Of a stretch of 5,863 nucleotides of DNA, positions 1 to 5,863 are shown one piece after another. The notes below the pieces were generated by a model that was given only the letters and a program-made list of their open reading frames with translations, ran no database searches and was not told the DNA's origin. The stretch is taken from the NCBI RefSeq assembly GCF_003525665.1, contig NZ_DQDX01000076.1:16995-22857 (forward strand), written 5' to 3'. The position numbers and the translations under genes are program-made. The stretch is from Flavobacterium sp. Lineage in GTDB: Bacteria; Bacteroidota; Bacteroidia; Flavobacteriales; Flavobacteriaceae. Position 1 is the first letter of the stretch. Every line of letters starts with the position of its first letter.

Positions 1-1
1 T

Positions 2-499
2 ACTATATTAGTTGCCAATTTAGTAAACGTTTCCAAATTAAAAATTACATTTTCGATTCCAGAAAAATATGCAACTCAAGTTAAGCCAAACAGTAATTTA
101 AGTTTTACAGTTACAGGATCAACCGAAAAATATACTGCCAAAGTCTATGCAATTGAACCAAGTGTAGATGCCAATACTAGAACGTTACAAGTAAGAGCAA
201 TTGCCGAAAACAGCGATGGAAAACTTCTTGCTGGAACGTATGCCAATGTAGAATTGCCATTAGAAATCATAAAAGATGCCATTGTAATTCCAACAGAAGC
301 TATTGTTCCAGTTCAAAATGGTAAAAAAGTATTCATTTCTGAAAACGGAAAAGCCAAAGAAGTTATGGTGGAAACTGCAACAAGAACCGATTCTTCTATC
401 CTAGTTTTATCTGGATTAAAAGCTGGAGATACTATAATTACAAGTGGTGTTATGAGTTTGAAAGCCGATGCACCCGTTAAAGTAAGAATCAAAAAATAA
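2..499 (+). CDS. RND efflux periplasmic adaptor (membrane fusion protein, HlyD/AcrA family), C-terminal part
   Basis: This is the 3' end of an adaptor gene, open at the left edge; 165 residues are visible and no true start is in the window. Such proteins are anchored to the inner membrane and join an RND pump to a TolC-like channel across the periplasm. The visible part covers the end of the family: the beta-barrel region (about residues 10-50), the strongly conserved stretch at 52-85 with TRTLQVRA followed by an NSDGKLLAGTYANVEL segment (family pattern TRT-x-VRA...DG-x-L-x-G-M-x-A-x-V), then the membrane-proximal domain with VIPTEAIVP (95-103), GLKAGDTIITSG (138-149) and a basic end (VRIKK). 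The lipoyl and hairpin domains must lie upstream. An in-frame TTG at 254 could be mistaken for a start, but the same frame is open and family-like back to base 2. It heads an adaptor-pump-channel operon; the pump starts 57 bases downstream. The family assignment is firm; substrate is unknown. Confidence 0.93.
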   Translation, partial: TILVANLVNVSKLKITFSIPEKYATQVKPNSNLSFTVTGSTEKYTAKVYAIEPSVDANTRTLQVRAIAENSDGKLLAGTYANVELPLEIIKDAIVIPTEAIVPVQNGKKVFISENGKAKEVMVETATRTDSSILVLSGLKAGDTIITSGVMSLKADAPVKVRIKK

Positions 500-510
500 T
501 GATTTTAATA

Positions 511-548
511 ATTTTCAGTACTCAATCTGAAATCTAAAATCTGAAAAT
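511..548 (+). other. Inverted repeat / possible weak mRNA hairpin between adaptor and pump genes
   Basis: ATTTTCAG (511-518) is exactly complementary to CTGAAAAT (541-548), giving an 8-bp stem with a 22-base loop that contains most of the heptamer repeat. A competing shorter stem is possible between TTTCAG (513-518) and CTGAAA (527-532), with an 8-base loop. Only two pairs of the 8-bp stem are G-C, and the downstream bases are A-rich rather than a T-run, so it does not resemble an intrinsic terminator on the + strand. It lies 8 bases before the pump ATG and could affect translation or RNA processing. Function is inference. Confidence 0.35.
524..544. repeat. Three tandem copies of an AATCTRA heptamer in the adaptor-pump spacer
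   Basis: Three head-to-tail 7-base units are seen: AATCTGA (524-530), AATCTAA (531-537) and AATCTGA (538-544), differing only at the sixth base, followed by AAAT. They sit in the noncoding gap between the adaptor stop codon and the pump start, ending 12 bases before the ATG. The repeat is directly visible. Whether it is a dispersed genomic repeat family, a protein-binding site or simple slippage cannot be told from one locus. Confidence 0.75.
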
Positions 549-556
549 AAAAATAT

Positions 557-3500
557 ATGAGTTTATCAACGTTAAGTATCAAAAGACCAGTATTTACAAT
601 TGTTATCAATTTAGCAATCGTACTTTTTGGTGCTATTGGTTATTCGTTTTTAGGAGTTCGAGAATTTCCTTCGATTGATCCAGCACAAATATCCATTAGA
701 ACCAATTATGCTGGAGCAAATTCAGATATTATTGAATCACAAATTACTGAACCTTTAGAAAAAGCTATCAATTCTATTGATGGAATTCGAAATGTAACTT
801 CGTCAAGTATTCAAGGAAGTAGTAATATTACGGTCGAATTTAATTTGGATAAAAACCTTGAAGAAGCTGCCAATGACGTTCGTGATAAGGTTTCACAAGC
901 TGTTCGAAGTTTACCTCAAGATATCGATGCTCCGCCAGTCGTTTCTAAAGCGGATGCGAATGGTGAAGCGATAATTTCGATGACGGTTCAAAGTGATTCT
1001 AGAAGTCCATTAGAACTAAGCGACTATGCAGAAAATGTTATCGGACAACGATTGGAAACCATTCCAGGAGTAAGCGGAATTCAAATTTGGGGACAAAAAC
1101 GTTACGCCATGCGTTTGTGGATTGATCCAGTAAAATTGGCTTCTTATGGTTGCACAGTTGCCGAAGTTCGTGATGCATTAAACAAACAAAATGTAGAATT
1201 ACCATCAGGAAAACTTACTGGTAGCAACACCGAATTGACTGTAAAAACAGTTGGAAATTTGTCCAAACCAGAAGAATTCAACAATATTATTATTCGTTCT
1301 GAAGGCGAAAAAATAGTTCGTTTTAGTGATGTTGGTTATGCCGAATTAGGTGCCGAAAATATCGAAACCAAAATGAGTCTATCGGGATTACCACTTGTTG
1401 GAATTGCAATTGTGCCGCTTCCAGGAGCAAATTATCTAGATATTTCTAAAGAATTTTATGCAGAATTTGAAAAACTTAAAAAAGATTTACCAAAAGACAT
1501 TCAACTAAATATTGCAATTGATTCGACTGTTTTCGTTAAAAAATCGGTTATTGAAGTTGCAGAAACATTGGGGATTTCTATTTTATTGGTAATTCTAATT
1601 ATCTATTTATTTTTTAGAGATTGGGCGATTGCGTTTCGACCGTTAATCGATATTCCAGTTTCGTTGATTGCAACCTTTTTCATCATGTGGTTGTTCGGAT
1701 TTTCAATAAATGTGTTGACTTTACTAGCAATTGTTCTTGCAACCGGATTAGTTGTTGATGACGGAATTGTAGTAACCGAAAATATCTTCAAAAAAGTTGA
1801 AGAAGGAATGTCTCCAATTGAAGCAGCTATTAAAGGTTCGAATGAAATTTTCTTTGCTGTAATTTCAATTTCAATTACACTTGCCGCAGTATTTTTACCA
1901 GTTATATTTTTAGAAGGATTTGTTGGTCGACTCTTTCGAGAGTTTGGTGTTGTAATTGGCGCAGCCGTTTTAATTTCAGCTTTTGTATCCTTGACTTTAA
2001 CGCCAATGTTGAATGCGTATTTAATGAAAGGTGGCGAACAAAAAAAATCAAAATTCTATATTAAAACTGAACCTTATTTTGAAAAATTAAATTCAAGTTA
2101 CGCGAGTTATTTGAATCGATTTATGAAAAGAAAATGGTTGAGTTTTCCAATCATCATCATTTGTTTCGGATTGATTTATTTATTTTTTACACTTTTACAG
2201 AAAGAAACCGCACCCTATGACGATCGAAGTGCTTTGGTCTTGAGTATGACAACTCCAGAAGGTTCTTCTTATGAATATACAGATAAATTCATGCAAGAAA
2301 TATCACGATTAGTCGATGATTCTATTCCAGAAAAAACAGTGAGTTTAATTATTACTTCGCCTGGTTTTGGAGCATCAACAGTAAATAGTGGCCGTGTTCG
2401 AATTGCATTAAAAGAACCGGGAGAAAGAGAACGTTCCCAAAAGGAAATTGCCGAAAAATTAACCAAATGGACCAAGCAATATCCAGAGGCAAAAACATCG
2501 GTTGTTGAGCAACCAACCATTGCTGTCAATCGTCGTGGTGGATTGCCTATTCAATACATTATTCAAGCGCCAAATTTTCAAAAATTAGAAGAGAAAATTC
2601 CATTATTTATGGAAGAAGCTAACAAAAATGAGACCTTTTCTACTGTTGATGTGAATTTGAAATTCAATAAACCCGAAATCAATGTAACCATCAATCGTGA
2701 AAAAGCCGAAAGCTTAGGAATATCTGTAATTGACATTGCTCAAACATTGCAACTTTCTTTAAGTGGACAGCGTTTTGGTTACTTCATGAGAAGCGGAAAA
2801 CAATACCAAGTTGTGGGACAATTTGACCAAAAAGACCGATCTAAACCACTTGATTTAACATCGATGTTTGTTAAAAATAGTTCGGGACAATTGATTCAAA
2901 TGGACAATGTAGTTACGATTGAAGAAAAAAGTAATCCGCCACAATTGTACCATAATAATAGGTATATGTCGGCAACAATTTCGGCCGGTTTAGCTCCAGG
3001 AAAAAGTATCAGTGACGGAATAGATGCCATGAACGAAATAAAAGCTAAAGTCCTTGACGATACTTTTACAACCGATTTAGGTGGAGAATCGCGAGATTTT
3101 GTTGAAAGTAGTTCGAATACTTCGTTCGCATTTGGATTGGCTTTATTATTGATTTTCTTGATTTTGGCAGCGCAATTTGAAAGTTTTATAGATCCGTTTA
3201 TTATTATTTTGACTGTTCCAATGGCTGTTGCTGGAGCTTTATTTTCGCTTTGGTTGTTTGATCAAACTTGGAATATCTTTAGTCAAATTGGAACCGTAAT
3301 GCTCATTGGATTAGTAACCAAAAACGGAATCTTAATTGTAGAATTTGCTAACCAATTACGTGAACAAGGAAAACCAAAATTAGAAGCAATTCTTGAAGCA
3401 TCAGAAGCGCGACTTCGTCCAATTTTGATGACCAGTTTGGCTATTGCACTTGGAGCTTTACCAATTGCAATGTCACTTGGAGCAGCATCAACCAGTAGAA

Positions 3501-3652
3501 TTGGAATGGGAGTTGTTATCGTTGGTGGAACAATTTTCTCTTTAATTCTAACACTTTTTGTAATTCCGGCATTGTATTTAATGTGGTCAAAAGCTAGAAA
3601 ACATTACCCAGAATTTGATCATATTGAAGAATATGAAAAATCAGTAAAATAA
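557..3652 (+). CDS. RND multidrug efflux pump, inner-membrane proton antiporter (HAE1, AcrB/MexF-like)
   Basis: A complete 1031-residue RND transporter, the usual length for the HAE1 class. It works as a trimer in the inner membrane, exchanging protons for substrates taken from the periplasm or membrane. The topology is the family's: TM1 at about 12-31, a large periplasmic porter/docking loop (32-335), TM2-TM6 at about 336-487, TM7 at about 529-547, a second periplasmic loop (548-853), and TM8-TM12 at about 854-1010. The proton relay is intact: D401-D402 in GLVVDDGIVVTEN match AcrB D407/D408, K922 in LVTKNGILIVEF matches K940, and R952 and T959 in RLRPILMTS match R971 and T978. Other family marks are REFPSIDP (35-42), YAGANSDIIESQITEPLE (51-68) and LEGFVGRLFREFG (452-464). 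The porter switch loop (601-614, GFGASTVNSG core) looks about two residues shorter than in AcrB. The start at 557 gives the typical N terminus SIKRPVF; the leader is A-rich with no Shine-Dalgarno. Its stop is one base before the channel gene. Substrate is not deducible. Confidence 0.97.
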   Translation: MSLSTLSIKRPVFTIVINLAIVLFGAIGYSFLGVREFPSIDPAQISIRTNYAGANSDIIESQITEPLEKAINSIDGIRNVTSSSIQGSSNITVEFNLDKNLEEAANDVRDKVSQAVRSLPQDIDAPPVVSKADANGEAIISMTVQSDSRSPLELSDYAENVIGQRLETIPGVSGIQIWGQKRYAMRLWIDPVKLASYGCTVAEVRDALNKQNVELPSGKLTGSNTELTVKTVGNLSKPEEFNNIIIRSEGEKIVRFSDVGYAELGAENIETKMSLSGLPLVGIAIVPLPGANYLDISKEFYAEFEKLKKDLPKDIQLNIAIDSTVFVKKSVIEVAETLGISILLVILIIYLFFRDWAIAFRPLIDIPVSLIATFFIMWLFGFSINVLTLLAIVLATGLVVDDGIVVTENIFKKVEEGMSPIEAAIKGSNEIFFAVISISITLAAVFLPVIFLEGFVGRLFREFGVVIGAAVLISAFVSLTLTPMLNAYLMKGGEQKKSKFYIKTEPYFEKLNSSYASYLNRFMKRKWLSFPIIIICFGLIYLFFTLLQKETAPYDDRSALVLSMTTPEGSSYEYTDKFMQEISRLVDDSIPEKTVSLIITSPGFGASTVNSGRVRIALKEPGERERSQKEIAEKLTKWTKQYPEAKTSVVEQPTIAVNRRGGLPIQYIIQAPNFQKLEEKIPLFMEEANKNETFSTVDVNLKFNKPEINVTINREKAESLGISVIDIAQTLQLSLSGQRFGYFMRSGKQYQVVGQFDQKDRSKPLDLTSMFVKNSSGQLIQMDNVVTIEEKSNPPQLYHNNRYMSATISAGLAPGKSISDGIDAMNEIKAKVLDDTFTTDLGGESRDFVESSSNTSFAFGLALLLIFLILAAQFESFIDPFIIILTVPMAVAGALFSLWLFDQTWNIFSQIGTVMLIGLVTKNGILIVEFANQLREQGKPKLEAILEASEARLRPILMTSLAIALGALPIAMSLGAASTSRIGMGVVIVGGTIFSLILTLFVIPALYLMWSKARKHYPEFDHIEEYEKSVK

Positions 3653-3653
3653 C

Positions 3654-4961
3654 ATGAAACTATATAAAATTCAATTACTGCTATTAATTTGCTTTAGCAT
3701 TTTTAATAGTAACGCTCAAGAAGTTTTAACACTTGAAGATGCAGTAAAAATTGCATTAGAAAACAACTACGAAATTAAAATCTCCAAGAATGATTTACGT
3801 ATAGATCAATCGAATGTCGCCTACGGAAATGCAGGTATGTTACCAAAATTAACTGCAAATGTTGTTGATAATAACAATGTACAAAATACATCTCAAACTA
3901 GGATTGACGGAACAGTAAATGAATTAGACAATGCCAAAAACAATAATCTAACTTACGGCGTTGGACTTGATTGGACCATTTTTGATGGGTTTAAAATGTT
4001 TGCCAAATTGGATCAATTTAAAACATTACAAAAGTTAGGCGAAGCCGAATTAAAACTGACAATCATCACAAAAATAAGTGATGTAAATGCGACTTATTAC
4101 GATTTGGTTCAGCAACAACAACAACTTGCTGCTTTAGATTCTTCAATTGTAATTTCTAATCAACGAGTAGCTTTGGCACAAAATAGATACACTATTGGAA
4201 AAGCTTCTAAATTGGAAGTTCTAAATGCTCAAGTAGATTTAAATACCGACACGACAATGTTATTGCGACAAAAAGAATTGTATGCCAATACCAAAACATT
4301 GTTGAATCAGATTTTAGCTCGTGATCCTAAAACCGAATTTAAAGTGATTGAGCAAATTTCGGTCGACACTAATTTATTATTACCCGAATTACAATCGCTT
4401 GCAGAAAAACAAAACCCAGTTCTTGAAGCTCAAATTCTAAATAAAAAAGTTGCCGAACTGCAATTGAAACAAGTAAAAGGCGACCGATATCCTATAATTC
4501 GATTGAATTCTGCCTACAATTTTTCTGAAAGTGAATCGAGTTTGGGCTTCATTACACAATCTTCTTCTAAAGGATTTAACTATGGTTTTTCAGCAACCTT
4601 AAATTTATTTGATGGTCTTGCACAAAACAGAAATGAGAAAATTGCAAAAATTCAAATACAGAATTCAACTATTGCTATTGAGCAACAAACGCTGGCTTTG
4701 GCAACAACCTTAACTACTTCGTATCAAACGTATTTAACCAACTTAGAACTTTCTAAATTGGAAGAAAAAAACGAAGCGATAGCCAAACAAAATCTAGATA
4801 TAACTTTAGAAAAATTTAGAATTGGAACTATTGCGACATTAGAATTTAGAACCGCGCAACTCAATTATATCAATGCGAAAGTAAGAAACAGTAACGCACA
4901 ATTTCAGGCGAAACTATCAGAAATTGCTTTGAAAGAACTGGCAGGAAATCTAACTTTTTAA
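3654..4961 (+). CDS. TolC-family outer-membrane efflux channel (OEP)
   Basis: A complete 435-residue outer-membrane efflux protein, the exit duct of the tripartite pump; such proteins form trimers with a beta-barrel and a long periplasmic helical tunnel. Residues 1-21 form a signal peptide (basic start MKLYK, core LLLLICFSIF, cleavage expected after NSNA before QEV). The two OEP repeats are readable: LTLEDAVKIALENN (25-38), LDWTIFDGF (105-113) and RYTIGKASKLEVLNAQVDL (178-196) in the first half correspond to LQSLAEKQNPVLEA (246-259), ATLNLFDGL (314-322) and KFRIGTIATLEFRTAQLNY (387-405) in the second. LFDG/IFDG turns and RIG/TIG helix pairs are typical. C13 is preceded by isoleucine, so there is no good lipobox and the protein is probably not a lipoprotein. 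An Asn-rich stretch (71-100) fits a surface loop of the first beta-hairpin. The chain ends in NLTF, with the terminal aromatic residue common in outer-membrane proteins. The one-base gap after the pump stop suggests coupled translation. Confidence 0.95.
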   Translation: MKLYKIQLLLLICFSIFNSNAQEVLTLEDAVKIALENNYEIKISKNDLRIDQSNVAYGNAGMLPKLTANVVDNNNVQNTSQTRIDGTVNELDNAKNNNLTYGVGLDWTIFDGFKMFAKLDQFKTLQKLGEAELKLTIITKISDVNATYYDLVQQQQQLAALDSSIVISNQRVALAQNRYTIGKASKLEVLNAQVDLNTDTTMLLRQKELYANTKTLLNQILARDPKTEFKVIEQISVDTNLLLPELQSLAEKQNPVLEAQILNKKVAELQLKQVKGDRYPIIRLNSAYNFSESESSLGFITQSSSKGFNYGFSATLNLFDGLAQNRNEKIAKIQIQNSTIAIEQQTLALATTLTTSYQTYLTNLELSKLEEKNEAIAKQNLDITLEKFRIGTIATLEFRTAQLNYINAKVRNSNAQFQAKLSEIALKELAGNLTF

Positions 4962-4963
4962 AT

Positions 4964-4971
4964 TATATTTG
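4964..4971 (+). promoter_or_regulatory. Candidate Bacteroidota -7 promoter element upstream of the bestrophin gene
   Basis: TATATTTG matches the Bacteroidota/Flavobacterium housekeeping -7 consensus TAnnTTTG exactly. It starts two bases after the channel-gene stop codon and ends 19 bases before the bestrophin ATG, so a transcript would have a leader of only about 10-15 bases. The -33 partner is poor: the best placed candidate is CTG at 4938-4940 (23-base spacer) instead of TTG/TTTG. In AT-rich DNA such an octamer also occurs by chance, so this is a candidate for an independent or extra promoter, not a firm call. Confidence 0.35.
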
Positions 4972-4990
4972 CTAAAAATAAGCTACAAAA

Positions 4991-5851
4991 ATGGTTGCAT
5001 ATAATCCGAAAGAATGGTTCACTTTTATCTTTAAATTTCATAAAGCAGATACTTTTCGAACACTATTTCCTTTAATGATTGCAATCGGCATTTATTCTGG
5101 AATTGTTGGATATTTAGAAGTTGAAGTTTGGCAACTAACTGAAAAAAGTTATATAAAAAACATTACCATAATGCATGGAATGTTAGGTTTCGTAATTTCA
5201 TTATTGTTGGCATATCGAATAAATTCTGCCTACGATCGTTGGTGGGAAGGACGAAAACTTTGGGGTTCATTAGTCAATAACAGTCGAAATCTTGCCATAA
5301 AACTATCGGTAATACTTACTGATGAAAACGATAGAAAATTTTTTAGAAAATTAATTCCGAGTTATGCTTCTATTTTAAATAAACATTTGAAAGGCGAAGA
5401 AATTGCTAAAGAATTATTTGATGATATAAGTTTGGAGCCACATCATAATCACAAACCCAATCAAGTGGCAAAAATTATGTTCCATAAGGTAAATGATTTA
5501 TACAATTCTAAAAAAATTACTGGTGACCAATTGATAATTCTTAATGCCGAAGTACAATCGTTTACTGATATTTGTGGTGCATGTGAACGAATAAAAAACA
5601 CACCTATTCCCTATTCTTATAGCGCATTTATCAAAAAATTCATCTTCTTCTACGTGATGACTTTGCCTTTTGGCTATGCTTTTAGTTTAGGATATTATGT
5701 TGTTCCAGTTGTAGTTTTTATCTTTTATGTATTGGCAAGTTTAGAACTAATTTCCGAAGAGATTGAAGATCCGTTTGGAACTGATGAAAACGATTTACCA
5801 ACAAAGAAAATTGCAGAAAATATTAAGAAACATGTTGAAGAATTGTTGTAA
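4991..5851 (+). CDS. Bestrophin-family ion channel (YneE/UPF0187-like)
   Basis: A complete 286-residue membrane protein of the bacterial bestrophin family. Relatives form pentameric ion channels in the inner membrane; the characterised Klebsiella homologue is cation-selective whereas animal bestrophins conduct anions, so selectivity here is open. The key family signature is RINSAYDRWWEGRKLWG (76-92) directly after the pore-lining helix (about 57-75). Further conserved blocks are HKPNQVA (154-160), CERIKNTPIPYSYSAF (198-213) and EEIEDPFGTDENDLP (256-270), the acidic block near the C terminus. Predicted membrane segments lie at about 24-42, 57-75, 213-233 and 235-253, with a cytosolic helical part between the second and third, matching the family. 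Length is normal (about 280-310). The ATG at 4991 follows an A-rich leader (CTACAAAA) without Shine-Dalgarno and gives the expected N terminus with the NPKEWF segment. It lies 29 bases after the efflux operon and may be read through from it or use the promoter element in the gap. Physiological role is unknown. Confidence 0.93.
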   Translation: MVAYNPKEWFTFIFKFHKADTFRTLFPLMIAIGIYSGIVGYLEVEVWQLTEKSYIKNITIMHGMLGFVISLLLAYRINSAYDRWWEGRKLWGSLVNNSRNLAIKLSVILTDENDRKFFRKLIPSYASILNKHLKGEEIAKELFDDISLEPHHNHKPNQVAKIMFHKVNDLYNSKKITGDQLIILNAEVQSFTDICGACERIKNTPIPYSYSAFIKKFIFFYVMTLPFGYAFSLGYYVVPVVVFIFYVLASLELISEEIEDPFGTDENDLPTKKIAENIKKHVEELL

Positions 5852-5863
5852 TAAATTATAATT

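Noticed and set aside
254..499. A short separate gene starting at TTG 254
   Set aside because: The frame is open to the left edge and the upstream translation contains the conserved adaptor motif TRTLQVRA, so this is just the end of the partial adaptor gene.
1603..1791. Minus-strand 62-residue open frame
   Set aside because: It lies wholly inside the RND gene opposite the highly conserved TM3-TM4 region; the translation resembles no family I recognise and is explained as a shadow of the coding strand.
2269..2529. Minus-strand 86-residue open frame
   Set aside because: It is antisense to the well-conserved second periplasmic domain of the pump, with no promoter or leader and no recognisable protein features.
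3684..3692. Possible lipobox around C13 of the outer-membrane channel
   Set aside because: The residue before the cysteine is isoleucine, not Gly/Ala/Ser, and the cysteine lies within the hydrophobic core; a better signal peptidase I site follows at NSNA|QE.
4110..4124. Run of five glutamine codons (CAG followed by four CAA) in the channel gene
   Set aside because: A short, in-frame trinucleotide run within a helical segment where Gln is common; too short to suggest phase variation, and any slippage would keep the frame.
4962..4990. Intrinsic terminator between the channel and bestrophin genes
   Set aside because: No GC-containing stem followed by a T-run is present in the 29-base gap, so termination here is not supported by sequence.
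5852..5863. Terminator or start of another gene at the right edge
   Set aside because: Only 12 AT-only bases remain; nothing can be supported.

Overview
The window looks like chromosomal DNA from a Bacteroidota bacterium, most probably a Flavobacterium-type member of the Flavobacteriia. The reasons are the AT-rich base composition and codon choice (by eye about one third G+C), A-rich leaders without Shine-Dalgarno sequences in front of the start codons, an outer-membrane signal peptide ending in ...NA|QE (common in that class), and a TAnnTTTG-type promoter element. All four genes are on the + strand and tightly packed.

Layout: (1) 2-499 is the 3' part of a periplasmic adaptor (membrane fusion protein, HlyD/AcrA type); its N-terminal half lies before the window. 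(2) 500-556 is a 57-base spacer with a three-copy AATCTRA heptamer repeat and a small inverted repeat. (3) 557-3652 is a complete 1031-residue RND inner-membrane efflux pump of the HAE1 (AcrB/MexB/MexF-like) class with its proton-relay residues intact. (4) 3654-4961 is a complete 435-residue TolC-type outer-membrane channel, only one base after the pump. (5) 4991-5851 is a complete 286-residue bestrophin-family (YneE/UPF0187) ion channel, 29 bases after the channel gene, with a candidate promoter element of its own in that gap. The last 12 bases hold nothing recognisable.

The first three genes make a complete tripartite envelope pump: the RND protein takes substrates from the periplasm or inner-membrane leaflet using the proton gradient, the adaptor bridges the periplasm, and the TolC-like protein opens the outer membrane. 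Substrate cannot be read from the sequence; hydrophobic drugs, dyes, detergents or endogenous metabolites are typical for the class. No regulator gene is visible; if one exists it is probably upstream of the window. The bestrophin gene is not a known pump component; its placement may be neighbourhood only.

I see no evidence of a novel system, mobile element, CRISPR array or RNA gene. The second-look items are modest: the intercistronic repeat and inverted repeat, the shortened switch loop of the pump, an Asn-rich insert in the outer-membrane channel, and the bestrophin gene with its possible own promoter.
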